This document shows, piece after piece, positions 1 to 8,635 of a stretch of 64,000 nucleotides of DNA (position 1 is its first letter; each line of letters opens with the position of its first letter). The notes beneath the pieces are model-generated. The model was not told the DNA's origin. It saw only the letters and a program-made list of their open reading frames with translations, and did not search any database. Where the stretch lies: positions 2,543,311 through 2,607,310 of the forward strand of contig NZ_SIHJ01000001.1 in NCBI RefSeq assembly GCF_007859765.1. Reading direction: 5' to 3'. Made by a program: the position numbers and the translations under genes. Source of the stretch: Posidoniimonas corsicana (lineage in GTDB: Bacteria; Planctomycetota; Planctomycetia; Pirellulales; Lacipirellulaceae).

Positions 1-9
1 GGATCACGC

Positions 10-912
10 ATGCATCTCCGCTCCCGCCTTGTTGTCGTTGGGTTCTCTATCGCGTTGCTGGCGGCGCTCGTCGCTCAGCCGGCGGCCGCCGCCGAAGAGG
101 GCGATTCGTCGCAGGACCGCCCGGCGCGCATCCTGTTCGTCACGCAGAGCGGCGGCTTCAAGCACCCGACCGTCACGCGCAAGGCGTCGGACCTGTCGCA
201 CGCTGAGCGGGCGCTCAAGCAGCTGGGCGTGGAGAGCGGCGAGTTCCGCGTCGACTGCACGCAGGACGTCCAGCGGGACTTCAAGCCGGAGCTGATCAAG
301 AACTACGACATCGTGGCGTTCTTCACCACCGGCACGATGAACGACAAGTCACGCATCCTGCCGATCCCCAAAGAGACGCTCGACTGGTTCCTCAATGACT
401 GGCTGAAGCAGAAGGGGCACGGCTTCCTGGGCGTGCACTCCGCGGCCGACACCTACGAAGACTACAAACCGTACTGGGACATGATCGGCGGCTCGTTCAA
501 CGGGCACCCGTGGGGCTCGAACACCACGGTCACCATCAGCGTGCACGACCAGGACCACCCGGCCGCCAAGCCGTGGGGTGAGGAGTTCGTCATCACCGAC
601 GAGATCTACCAGTTCAAGAACTGGCAGCCGGAGAAGGTCCGCGTGCTGATGAGCCTGAACATGGAGAAGACCGACCTCAAGAAGCCGTACCACGTGCCCG
701 TGCTGTGGGTGAAGGAGTACGGCGACGGCCGCGCCATGCACATGAGCCTGGGCCACCGCGAGGACGTGTGGGACAACGAGAAGTACCAGGCTTCGCTGCT
801 GGGCGGCATCCGCTGGCTGCTTGGCCGCGAGGAGGGGGACGCCACGCCGAACCCGGAGCTCTCCGCCGAACAAGAGAAGCAAGCCAAGGCGGCGGTCGCG
901 AAGGCAGGGTAG
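10..912 (+). CDS. ThuA-like domain secreted protein
   Basis: The 300-residue product starts with a clear signal peptide (hydrophobic residues about 8-22, then an Ala-rich cleavage region), so it should act outside the cytoplasm. The mature part resembles the ThuA (trehalose-utilisation-like) family, which has a class I glutamine amidotransferase-like fold. Typical elements are the opening strand with 'ILFVTQSGGFKHP', the 'YDIVAFFTTG' strand near residue 100, a 'GFLGVHSAADT' turn near 140, and 'GDGRAMHMSLGH' near 240. In planctomycetes such proteins are usually annotated as ThuA or putative glycosyl hydrolases, but the reaction is not established. The start is the first ATG, nine bases into the window, so the promoter lies outside. 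The next gene converges on it with a 27-base gap. Confidence 0.85.
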   Translation: MHLRSRLVVVGFSIALLAALVAQPAAAAEEGDSSQDRPARILFVTQSGGFKHPTVTRKASDLSHAERALKQLGVESGEFRVDCTQDVQRDFKPELIKNYDIVAFFTTGTMNDKSRILPIPKETLDWFLNDWLKQKGHGFLGVHSAADTYEDYKPYWDMIGGSFNGHPWGSNTTVTISVHDQDHPAAKPWGEEFVITDEIYQFKNWQPEKVRVLMSLNMEKTDLKKPYHVPVLWVKEYGDGRAMHMSLGHREDVWDNEKYQASLLGGIRWLLGREEGDATPNPELSAEQEKQAKAAVAKAG

Positions 913-939
913 GCGTAAACGCCGCGGTGCAGACGCGGG

Positions 940-1695
940 TTATGCCGAGCGGCCTCGCCGCTCGGCGTCCACGGGAATCGGGATCGCCTGCACGCCACTC
1001 AAGGGTTTGGGCTGCGCGGCAGTAGGCAGCTTCGGCTCGATGAACAGCCGATCGCCCGGCAGCAGCTGGTAGTTGGTGCGGGTGACGCCCTGCACCACCT
1101 CGTGGTAGTTGACCGGCAGCACCTGCGCGACGCCGTTCGGCCTTGCCGAGGGCCGCGAGATGTAGATCGCGGTGTTGCTGTAGTTCTTCACGCCGCCAAC
1201 ACTGGCCATCGCGTCCAGCACGGTGTCGTTGCCGGTGATCGGCAGCTGGGTGATGCTGTCGCCGCCGGCGCCGTTCTTGGTGATCACAAGGTACTTCTTG
1301 CTGTTGTAGGCGTGCACGTCGAGGATGAGCCTGACCTTGTGCCCGTTGTCCGCCAGCTTCTTCTCGATCGCCGCCCGGGCCTCCTCGATTGTGAGCCCGC
1401 TGATCGCGACGCCGCCCAGCTCGCCCAGGCTGATGCGGCCGTCGGGGCCGACCAGGCGTTCGCCCTCGAGCGGGGCCAACTCCGCGGATTGGTCCAGCAG
1501 GGTGATTGCCACAACGTCGGGCGGCTCGATGACGTAGGTTGGCAGCGCGGTCATCGCCGACTCGCTGCCCGGCCCGACTAACAGCCGCAGCGTGTAGAGG
1601 TTGAGCGAGTAGCCGACCGCGACGCCCAGCATGAGCACCAGCAGGCTCTTGAGGCTGAAACGCGGTGTGGGCAGGCTTCTGAGGCGGGACGGCAT
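940..1695 (-). CDS. polysaccharide biosynthesis/export protein (Wza-like, SLBB)
   Basis: The 251-residue protein has an N-terminal membrane anchor (about residues 15-35) without a lipobox cysteine. A Poly_export-type domain follows (about 50-130, with 'YVIEPPDVVAI' and a 'GPDGRISLGELG' loop), then an SLBB-like beta-grasp segment (about 135-235). Such proteins form or gate the outer-membrane channel for exopolysaccharide. It is shorter than Wza (about 380 residues) and lacks the C-terminal barrel helix, so it may be an accessory or periplasmic form. It stands alone here, some 40 kb from the main polysaccharide cluster. A TAGACT hexamer 37 bases upstream is a plausible -10 element. Family assignment is firm; the role in a particular export machine is inferred. 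Confidence 0.85.
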   Translation of the reverse strand: MPSRLRSLPTPRFSLKSLLVLMLGVAVGYSLNLYTLRLLVGPGSESAMTALPTYVIEPPDVVAITLLDQSAELAPLEGERLVGPDGRISLGELGGVAISGLTIEEARAAIEKKLADNGHKVRLILDVHAYNSKKYLVITKNGAGGDSITQLPITGNDTVLDAMASVGGVKNYSNTAIYISRPSARPNGVAQVLPVNYHEVVQGVTRTNYQLLPGDRLFIEPKLPTAAQPKPLSGVQAIPIPVDAERRGRSA

Positions 1696-1732
1696 GGCGG
1701 CTTCCGTGCGGTGCGTGGTTCCCGCGCCCGGG

Positions 1733-1738
1733 AGTCTA
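1733..1738 (-). promoter_or_regulatory. candidate -10 element (TAGACT) for the export protein gene
   Basis: On the minus strand TAGACT lies 37 bases before the start codon of the Wza-like gene. It belongs to a recurring set of TAGAAT, TACAAT and TAGACT hexamers in front of genes in this window. No convincing -35 element is visible. Confidence 0.4.
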
Positions 1739-1767
1739 CCGTATTGCGATCGGCCGCACAGCCTCAG

Positions 1768-2832
1768 TTAGGTCTTAATCCCCAGGAGCGGGAAGCAGAG
1801 GATCGGGATCGAAAGCGACGCCATGCCGATGATCCAGCGGCGGTCGTCCAGCTCGATGCTGTCGTCGGAGGTGGGCGGGTGGTGGATGCCCAGCAGGATC
1901 ACCAGGATCAGCATGATGGTCCAGATGGACGCCTGGTCGATGTTCCAGACCACGTACATGATCGCGACCACCGTGAACCCGCGGGCGATCTTGTAGGACT
2001 CGTCGCCGAACAGGCCGTGGATGGTGTGGCCGCCGTCGAGCTGGCTGACCGGCAGCATGTTAAGCCCGGTCACCAGCATGCCGACCCAGCCGGCCATGAA
2101 CAGCGGATTGCCCGCCAGCTGCGAGATGGCGACCCAGGAGCTCTTGGCCGCCCACTCGGGGTGCCGCGCCTCGATCATCCAGCGCACGATCACCGGGTTG
2201 TACAGCTCGACCTCATCGGGCTGCGGGGGCTTGCTCAGGTCGAGCTGCCCGACGCCGATCCACAGGATAGGGATCGCGACCGCCAGCCCTGCCAGCGGCC
2301 CGGCCAGACCGATGTCGAAGATCTCCTTCCGGTTGGCCCGCAGGCCGTCCATGCTGATTACGGCGCCCATCGTGCCGATGGGGTTGATCGGCACCGGGAT
2401 GCACAGCGGGTAGCTGGCCGGGATGCGGTGCCGCAGCGTCATGAGGAAGTGGCCCATCTCGTGCGTCAGCAGGATGGCCAGCACCGCCAGCATGTAGTAG
2501 ACGCCCTGATGCCAGTTTCCGGTGATCGTGGCCCAGATCTGCTCGTAGGTGCCGAGGTACTGCGGAGCGGTCGGGTTCCAGTTCGCGGCGCCGACCCAGA
2601 AGGTCGACAGGCAGGTCGCGATGAACAGCAGGATCGGCAGCCGCACGCCGCGGCGGAAGTCGCGGTACGGCGGGTCGGCGCGGACGCTGGAGTCGATGTC
2701 CGAGAGCCGCATCTCGCGGCCCCCCGTGCTCAGCTCGAGCTCGTCCTGTGGCGCAGCGGGCTTGGGCGCCGGGGCGGGGGCCTCTGCCGGCAGGCCGGCG
2801 TCGGCGGGGTCGGGCGGGGAGGGGCTGCTCAT
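1768..2832 (-). CDS. site-2 protease family (M50) membrane metalloprotease
   Basis: The 354-residue integral membrane protein carries the zinc protease motif HEMGH (H124, E125, H128) inside a hydrophobic segment and the second S2P motif with Asp266 in 'NMLPVSQLDGG'. It is therefore likely an active intramembrane zinc protease that cleaves membrane-embedded substrates. The first 60 residues are a Pro/Ala-rich cytoplasmic tail. No PDZ domain is seen, so it is closer to the compact SREBP-S2P/YUP-like branch than to RseP. There is no adjacent anti-sigma factor or other obvious substrate. A TATCAT hexamer ends only seven bases before the ATG, so the transcript may be leaderless. Confidence 0.92.
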   Translation of the reverse strand: MSSPSPPDPADAGLPAEAPAPAPKPAAPQDELELSTGGREMRLSDIDSSVRADPPYRDFRRGVRLPILLFIATCLSTFWVGAANWNPTAPQYLGTYEQIWATITGNWHQGVYYMLAVLAILLTHEMGHFLMTLRHRIPASYPLCIPVPINPIGTMGAVISMDGLRANRKEIFDIGLAGPLAGLAVAIPILWIGVGQLDLSKPPQPDEVELYNPVIVRWMIEARHPEWAAKSSWVAISQLAGNPLFMAGWVGMLVTGLNMLPVSQLDGGHTIHGLFGDESYKIARGFTVVAIMYVVWNIDQASIWTIMLILVILLGIHHPPTSDDSIELDDRRWIIGMASLSIPILCFPLLGIKT

Positions 2833-2839
2833 AGGCCGG

Positions 2840-2845
2840 ATGATA
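2840..2845 (-). promoter_or_regulatory. candidate -10 element (TATCAT), possibly giving a leaderless mRNA
   Basis: TATCAT on the minus strand is separated by seven bases from the ATG of the M50 protease gene. With normal spacing, transcription would begin at or next to the start codon. This is inferred from sequence alone. Confidence 0.35.
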
Positions 2846-2889
2846 TCACAGCCGCGCCAGCGGCCGTAGGGCGGCAGTTCCGTGGCCGC

Positions 2890-4452
2890 CTAGTAGACCT
2901 CGATGCTCTTTACCGAAGTCGACCCGGCCACCTGGGCGCCGTTCAGGCAGCCCGCGGCGCCGTCGATCAGGCGGTCCACCTCGAACCGGTTGGGCACCAG
3001 CGTGACGCTGGCCACGCCGGCCCGCAGGCGGACGTGCTCGCCGAGCGCAGCGGCCTCGACCGCGGCATTGCAGTAGGCGACCGCGTCGCGGCGGTCGACG
3101 CCCGGCATCAGGATCGCGACCCGCACCTCGTCGAGGGTGAGCCGCGTGGCGTGCTCCGGCTGGGTGCGGTCCTGCGCGGCGGCGAGCGCCTGCCGCAGCT
3201 CACGCTCCGCGTCCGCCGATTCGGTGCGGGGCGGCCGCGCGGTGTGCAGCAGCGCGACGCTCAGCTCGCGGCGTTCGATGCGGCAACGGGCGGCCACCTT
3301 GTCGAGCGTGTCGCGCAGACGGGCCCGCGCGGTTGCGCTCATGTCGGCCGGCTGCTTGGGGGCGGAGTGCGCCCGCGCCGGGTGCGCTCCTTCGGCGCGC
3401 TGCAGCAGTTCGCCCGCGGCCGCGCGGCCGCGGAGGAACGACCGCATCGCTAGCCGCACCTCGTGCGTCTCGGCCAGCAGCGCCTCGGCGACCTCGTCGT
3501 CGGACCTGGCGGTCAACTCGTCGCACACGTACTGTTCCGACGCGGTGGAGAGCAGGCGGTGCGCGTCGGCGATCAGCTGCTCCAGGTTGATCTCGTCGGA
3601 CAGCTCCACCGCCATCGCGGCGGCCAGCTGGTCGACCTGCTGCTGGAGCGGCTCGAGCATGTCGTTGAGCTGCTGCTTGGTCAGGCCGCACGCGGCGTGG
3701 CCGAGCTCCAGCAGGTCCGGCAACGCGTCGAGCCGGCGGTCGAGCACCAGCCGGCTCAGGCGCTCGGCCAGCATCACCACCGGCCGCAGGCCGGGGTCGC
3801 CGGTGGCCAGCGGGTCGCCGGCGGCGAAGTCGACGGCCCCGCACAGCGCTTCGGGCAGCTTCCACTCACGCAGCAGCGACGCGGTGAGCTGGGTGTGGTC
3901 GAAGCCGAGCGACTGCCGCTCGAGCTCCGTAAGTTCTTCGGGCGCGTCGGCCGCCAGCGTCAGGAACCGCAGGTAGGGCTCGCCGAGCTGCTGCACCATG
4001 ACCAGCATGCCGATGTCGCGGAGCAGGCCGGCCAGGAACGCCACGTCGGGGCTGACGCCACCGAACCGCGGGGCGAGGCTTTTGGCGCAGACCGCGCGGG
4101 TCAGCGAGGTGGTCCAGTAGCGTTTGAGCGGCTCGCCGGCCATCCGGGCGAACAGGCCGTCCGGCAGGCTGAAGCCGAGCACCAGCACCTTGAGCGGTTC
4201 AACGCCTAACAGAGCGAGCGCCTGGTTCAGGTCCGCCACCTCGCCGCTGAGGCCGAACAGCGAGCTGTTGACCACCCGCAGCAGCTTGGCGGACAGCGCC
4301 GGGTCGCGTCCGATGGCGTCCCGCAGCTGCTTGACGTCCACATCCTGTTGCTCGGTGAGCTGGAGCACCTCCACGGCGACCGAGGGCAGCGAGTAGAGGT
4401 TGCCCGCCTGCGTGACGAGCTTGTCGATGGCGGGGTTGGCGGTCTGGGGCAT
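2890..4452 (-). CDS. HDOD domain signalling protein
   Basis: The 520-residue protein starts at the ATG giving 'MPQTANPAIDKLVTQAGNL'. The frame stays open 35 codons further upstream, but that part is low-complexity and lacks family features, so the inner ATG is preferred. Residues about 5-210 match the HDOD domain, a non-catalytic relative of HD phosphohydrolases. Characteristic parts are 'LPSLPSVAVEVLQL', 'AIGRDPALSAKLLRVVNS' and 'FGVSPDVAFLAGLLRDIG'. The remainder is helical, possibly coiled coil, with a C-terminal part resembling a degenerate GGDEF-like fold (the stretch around 'RLTLDEVRVAILMPGVDRRD'). No GGDEF catalytic motif is seen. HDOD proteins usually act in signalling or cell-cycle control; the partner is unknown. 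Confidence 0.85.
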   Translation of the reverse strand: MPQTANPAIDKLVTQAGNLYSLPSVAVEVLQLTEQQDVDVKQLRDAIGRDPALSAKLLRVVNSSLFGLSGEVADLNQALALLGVEPLKVLVLGFSLPDGLFARMAGEPLKRYWTTSLTRAVCAKSLAPRFGGVSPDVAFLAGLLRDIGMLVMVQQLGEPYLRFLTLAADAPEELTELERQSLGFDHTQLTASLLREWKLPEALCGAVDFAAGDPLATGDPGLRPVVMLAERLSRLVLDRRLDALPDLLELGHAACGLTKQQLNDMLEPLQQQVDQLAAAMAVELSDEINLEQLIADAHRLLSTASEQYVCDELTARSDDEVAEALLAETHEVRLAMRSFLRGRAAAGELLQRAEGAHPARAHSAPKQPADMSATARARLRDTLDKVAARCRIERRELSVALLHTARPPRTESADAERELRQALAAAQDRTQPEHATRLTLDEVRVAILMPGVDRRDAVAYCNAAVEAAALGEHVRLRAGVASVTLVPNRFEVDRLIDGAAGCLNGAQVAGSTSVKSIEVY

Positions 4453-4588
4453 GTCGGGGCCGTGGTGGGGGATCGGTCCGGGCGGCGGGCAGCTAAAGCG
4501 TAGCTCGCGGCCGCCGGGGCGGCGCCAGCAGTGCTGGCGCGTCGCGGCCCAAGGCAATCCCGACTAGAACGCCCCCCGGGCGAGGCCT

Positions 4589-4594
4589 TACAAT
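4589..4594 (+). promoter_or_regulatory. candidate -10 element (TACAAT)
   Basis: TACAAT lies 39 bases before the ATG of the YCF48-type protein gene and matches the recurring hexamer set of this window. No -35 match is visible. Confidence 0.4.
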
Positions 4595-4633
4595 CGTCGC
4601 CTGTCCTACATCCGGATAGCAAGGAAGCTGCCG

Positions 4634-7624
4634 ATGCCCTCCCACCGATCCGTTGTGCCAACGCTGCTGGCGCTCGCCAGCCTGGTGTGTCCGCCCGCCG
4701 TCCAGGCCGACCAGCCAACGCCGTTCGCCGTCGCCGCCGAGGACGCCGCGCTTCGCGGCGTGTGCTTCATCGACCACCAACGCGGGTGGGCGGTGGGAGA
4801 CCACGGCGTAATCCTCGGCACGGTCGACGGCGGCCGCAGCTGGGGTCGCCAGGCCACGCCGGTCGAGTGCCCGCTGCACGGGGTATCGTTCGTTGACCGC
4901 AAGCACGGCTGGGCGGTGGGCGGCGTGACGACCCCGTACACGCACTCGTCGCACGGGGTGGTGCTGTTCACCGACAACGGCGGCTACACCTGGAGCGTGC
5001 TGCACGACCCGCTGCTGCCGCGTTTGCGTGGCGTGCGGTTCTTCAGCCGCACGCACGGCGTCGCGTTCGGCGAGTCGAGCCACGCGTCGCCGTCTGGTGT
5101 GTTCGAGACCCGCGATGGCGGCCGTCACTGGGAGGCCCTGCACAGCGACCGCGCCTGCGACTGGATCGCCGCGTCGCTGCCGGCGCCCGGCGTCGGGCTG
5201 CTGCTCGACAGCCGCGGGCAGATCGGCCGGATGAAGGGCGCCATCGTGGAGCTGGGCGACGAGCCTCAACCACACGCCGACCGCTTCCTGTGCGCAACGC
5301 TCGACCGAGAGGGGCGCGGCTGGGTCGCCGGCGAGGCGTCTCACCTGCGCGCGACAGACGACGCCGGCCAAAGCTGGCGCGAACTGGCCGCCGACGGGCC
5401 CATCCAGTGGCGCGGCGTCGAAGCCCGCGACCGCCGCGTCTGGCTGGTCGGGTCGCCCGGCACGCTGATCGCGTCGACCGAGGACAACGGCGAGACCTGG
5501 GCCTGGCGCCGGACCGGCGTCAGCACGCCGCTCAACGCCGTCACCTTTGTCGACGACCGCCGCGGCTGGGCCGTGGGCGAACTGGGCGCCATCCTCGCTA
5601 CCGACGACGGCGGCCAGCACTGGCGCGCCCAGCGTCAGGGCAAGTCCCGCTGCGCCGTGGTGGTCGTGGCGCCGACGCCCGAGGCGATGCCGCTGGAGAT
5701 GATCGCCAAGCTCGCCGCGTCCGAAGGGTACCGCACCGCCGGGCTGGCGGTGTTTGCCGAACCGGGCGCCAGCGGAGGCCAACAGAACCGACTCCACGAG
5801 GCGCTCACAGGCTGCGGCGCCGCCTACGCCAGGCTGATGCCCGGCTTCGCGCTGCCGCGCTCCACACTCGACGCCAAGTCGGAAGTGGTGCAGCAGCGGC
5901 TTCAGCAAGACCTCGACAGCGACCCTGCGGCCCGGCTCACCAAGAGTCTGGCCCTGCAGCTCGCTATGCTCCGTCCCGACGTGGTGCTGACAACGCCGTC
6001 CGCCGAACGCGGGGCGAGCCAGCTCGTCGAGGCGGCCGTGCTCAAGGCGGCCGCCGGCGCCGACGACCCCGAGCTCAACCAGCTCGGCCTGGCCGCGTGG
6101 AAGCCCAAACGCGTGCTGCGTCTGGCGACGCACCGCCGGGCCAGCCAGGCGGGCATCTCGACCTCGGACTTCGACCCGCAACTCGGGTCTTCCCTGCTGC
6201 AGCAGACCAGGCCGTTCCGCGGATTGACCGCCAACGCCCCGGGCGATCCCCCGGCACGGCTCGGCTGGACCTCGCTCGCGGGGGGACTCGCACCGTCGTC
6301 CTCGACGGGCGACCCGCTGGCCGGGCTGGTCGTTGAACGCGGCGGCGACGCCCGCCGCCCGTACACGCAGCCCGACACGGCCGGGCTCGCCGCGCTCAAA
6401 GCGCAGGCCGCCAAGCAGCAGGAGTTCAACACCCTGCTCGAGCAGTCGGCCGGCGGCAGCACGTGGGCCAACCGCACGCTGCAGCTCACTGGCGGCCTGG
6501 ACGCGGACGCCGGCGCCCAGCAGCTCCTGGACCTCGCCTGGGAGTACCGCCGGGCGGGCAAGTCGCGGCTGGCGGCCGACACGTTCTACCTGCTCGCCCG
6601 CCGCTACCCGGACCACGCGGTGGCCGAGCACGCACTCGACTGGATGCTGCGCTACTACAGCAGCAGCGAGACCGCCACCCACGCCCGCGCCGCGTACGAA
6701 ACGCTGCAGAAGTCGGCGCCGTTGGCGAACGTGTCGTCGCGGCTGCCGGCGCAGCCGGACGAGTGGGCGCCGCAGCTGACACTGGCGGAGCACCAGGGCC
6801 GCGCGCTGACGCTGTCGGAGTATGTCGAACAGGCCCGCCCGGTGATGTTCTCCGACCCGCGGCTACGTCTGGCATTGGCCGCGGCGGCGCGGCGGCAGGA
6901 CCAACGCGACCGCGGCGACCTGCTGCTGACGGCGCTCGGAAAGAGCGGGTCCGCCGAGCATTTCCGGCGGTGCGTGCAGGCCGAGTCGTGGCTCAACGAC
7001 CCGCACGGCGCGCCGGGAAAGCCAACGCTCGCGGTGGCGGTGGCCGCCGAACGCCCGCTGCTCGACGGCGATCTCAGCGACCCCTGCTGGAAGGCGTTGC
7101 CGGACGCCGGCGCGGGCGCAGGTGGTGCGCGGATACGGTTCGCTCAAGACGACCAGTTCCTCTACCTTGCCATCGTTGCCGACAAGCTACCCGGCGCCGC
7201 GTACCCGGTTGGCGACGCGGCGCGTCCCCGTGATGCGGACCTGCGTGGCTACGACCGCGTGGCGGTGCGGCTTGATCTGGACCGCGACTACGAAACCGCG
7301 TTCGAGTTGACCGTCGATTGCCGCGGCTGGACGCACGACGCCTGCTGGGGCGACGACTCGTGGGACCCACGGTGGTACGTCGCCAGCAAGATGGGCGACA
7401 ACACCTGGACCGTCGAGGCGGCCGTGCCGCTGAAGGAGCTGGGGTGCGACACGCCCCCCTCCGGCGCGTGGGCGGTCAGCGTCGAGCGCCAGTCGCCCGG
7501 CCGCCCGCCATCGCCCTGGACCGGCGCCGCCGTGGCCGACGCCACGCCGGACGCCTACGGCCTGCTGACGCTGCCATCAACGCCGGAGCCTGCGCCGGTC
7601 GCGGCCGCCGTTGAAATGCCCTAG
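4634..7624 (+). CDS. secreted YCF48-like repeat protein with C-terminal CBM9-like domain
   Basis: The 996-residue protein has a signal peptide (about 1-25). Residues about 30-335 contain repeated beta-propeller units of the YCF48/BNR type, each with 'GWAVG' and 'TxDGGxxW' elements. A central region (about 340-560) has alternating strands and helices faintly like a PIG-L/LmbE deacetylase ('PDVVLTTPSAERGASQLVEAA' and 'WKPKRVLRLA' areas), but I see no zinc-binding motif. A helical region follows. The C-terminus (about 800-970) resembles CBM9-like domains found in secreted carbohydrate-active proteins ('LDGDLSDPCWKALPDA', then a 'DRVAVRLDLDRDYETAFEL' strand). It probably works in the periplasm or at the cell surface. 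The overall function is unknown and the middle assignment is tentative. Confidence 0.8.
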   Translation: MPSHRSVVPTLLALASLVCPPAVQADQPTPFAVAAEDAALRGVCFIDHQRGWAVGDHGVILGTVDGGRSWGRQATPVECPLHGVSFVDRKHGWAVGGVTTPYTHSSHGVVLFTDNGGYTWSVLHDPLLPRLRGVRFFSRTHGVAFGESSHASPSGVFETRDGGRHWEALHSDRACDWIAASLPAPGVGLLLDSRGQIGRMKGAIVELGDEPQPHADRFLCATLDREGRGWVAGEASHLRATDDAGQSWRELAADGPIQWRGVEARDRRVWLVGSPGTLIASTEDNGETWAWRRTGVSTPLNAVTFVDDRRGWAVGELGAILATDDGGQHWRAQRQGKSRCAVVVVAPTPEAMPLEMIAKLAASEGYRTAGLAVFAEPGASGGQQNRLHEALTGCGAAYARLMPGFALPRSTLDAKSEVVQQRLQQDLDSDPAARLTKSLALQLAMLRPDVVLTTPSAERGASQLVEAAVLKAAAGADDPELNQLGLAAWKPKRVLRLATHRRASQAGISTSDFDPQLGSSLLQQTRPFRGLTANAPGDPPARLGWTSLAGGLAPSSSTGDPLAGLVVERGGDARRPYTQPDTAGLAALKAQAAKQQEFNTLLEQSAGGSTWANRTLQLTGGLDADAGAQQLLDLAWEYRRAGKSRLAADTFYLLARRYPDHAVAEHALDWMLRYYSSSETATHARAAYETLQKSAPLANVSSRLPAQPDEWAPQLTLAEHQGRALTLSEYVEQARPVMFSDPRLRLALAAAARRQDQRDRGDLLLTALGKSGSAEHFRRCVQAESWLNDPHGAPGKPTLAVAVAAERPLLDGDLSDPCWKALPDAGAGAGGARIRFAQDDQFLYLAIVADKLPGAAYPVGDAARPRDADLRGYDRVAVRLDLDRDYETAFELTVDCRGWTHDACWGDDSWDPRWYVASKMGDNTWTVEAAVPLKELGCDTPPSGAWAVSVERQSPGRPPSPWTGAAVADATPDAYGLLTLPSTPEPAPVAAAVEMP

Positions 7625-7651
7625 CCCGCGGAAAGCGGCCGCGTGATCTGC

Positions 7652-7657
7652 TAGACT
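7652..7657 (+). promoter_or_regulatory. candidate -10 element (TAGACT), possibly giving a leaderless mRNA
   Basis: TAGACT ends seven bases before the ATG of the RNase HII-like gene. If it is the -10 box, the transcript would start at the initiation codon. No Shine-Dalgarno sequence lies between the hexamer and the ATG, which fits that idea. Confidence 0.4.
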
Positions 7658-7664
7658 CTCCGCC

Positions 7665-8621
7665 ATGGCATGGTTGATTGGCGTCGATGAGGCGGGCTAC
7701 GGGCCCAACCTGGGGCCGCTGGCGGTCGCCGCCACCGCGTGGCGTGCGCCCGACAACGCCGGCGAATTGTACGATCTGCTCTCGTCGACGGTCTGCCAGT
7801 CGCCCGACGCGAAGCGGGGTGCGGCTCCACGGATTGCGATCGCCGACTCAAAGCTGCTGTACAAGCCGGGCGGCGGACTCGCCGCGCTCGAACGCGCGGT
7901 GTTCGCCGCCGCCCAACCGGCGCCCGCTAGCTACGGCGGCCTGCTCGGCGTGCTGCAGGCCGACCCGGGGGATCGCCGTCGTCGGCTGCCGTGGCACGAG
8001 TCGTTCGACCCTGTCCTGCCCACTGCGCTGTCGCCAACGCAGCAGACGGACGCGGCAGCGATGCTTGCTGACGGCTGCCGTGCCGCCCAGGTCGCGCTCC
8101 CCACGCTCCGCGCCCGGCTGGTGTTCCCGGAGGAGTTCAACCAGCTGACCGAGGAGCACGGCACCAAGGGAGCAGCGCTGTCGCACGTCACGATCGGCAT
8201 GCTGGCCCAACTAGTCAACGACCTGGCGCCGGACGGCCCGGTCGACTGCGTGCTCGACAAGCACGGCGGACGCAACCGCTACGCAGCGCTCCTACAGCAC
8301 CACTTCCCCGAACACCTGATCGAGACCCAACACGAGTCGCGGCCCGTGAGCCGCTACGCGTGCGGGCCTGCCGACCGGCGGGTCACGTTTGCGTTCCGCT
8401 CCAAGGGGGAGAGCTTCCTGCCGGCGGCGCTGGCGTCGATGATCGCCAAGTACCTCCGCGAGCTGTCGATGCAGGCGCTTAACGAGTACTGGGCGCGGCA
8501 CGTCGCGGGCCTCAAGCCAACGGCCGGCTACCCGGTCGACGCCAAGCGGTACCGCGCCGATATTGAGCACGCCCGTGCCAAGCTGAGAGTCGATGAGCGG
8601 GTGCTGTGGCGGAATCGTTGA
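7665..8621 (+). CDS. diverged ribonuclease HII-like protein
   Basis: The 318-residue protein opens with 'GVDEAGYGPNLGPL' (D8, E9), the hallmark of the RNase HII active site (normally DEAGRG). A later segment, 'RSKGESFLPAALASMIAKY', parallels the conserved 'KGD..vpaIaAASIlAKv' helix of the family. 'VLDKHGGRNRY' could supply the central Asp. It is longer than bacterial RNase HII (about 200-260 residues), with an insertion between the first two motifs. The known family hydrolyses RNA in RNA/DNA hybrids. Whether this branch keeps that activity is an inference. It is a monocistronic gene between the YCF48-type gene and a SixA-type gene. Confidence 0.8.
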   Translation: MAWLIGVDEAGYGPNLGPLAVAATAWRAPDNAGELYDLLSSTVCQSPDAKRGAAPRIAIADSKLLYKPGGGLAALERAVFAAAQPAPASYGGLLGVLQADPGDRRRRLPWHESFDPVLPTALSPTQQTDAAAMLADGCRAAQVALPTLRARLVFPEEFNQLTEEHGTKGAALSHVTIGMLAQLVNDLAPDGPVDCVLDKHGGRNRYAALLQHHFPEHLIETQHESRPVSRYACGPADRRVTFAFRSKGESFLPAALASMIAKYLRELSMQALNEYWARHVAGLKPTAGYPVDAKRYRADIEHARAKLRVDERVLWRNR

Positions 8622-8635
8622 AGGCAAAGTCGAGA

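Noticed and set aside
1711-3453. 580-codon plus-strand open frame
   Set aside because: It is opposite the M50 protease and HDOD genes, is rich in Arg/His/Asp as expected for a shadow frame, and lacks any family motif.
4493-6793. 766-codon minus-strand open frame
   Set aside because: It overlaps the YCF48-type gene in antisense; composition is typical of the GC-rich antisense frame and no domain is recognisable.
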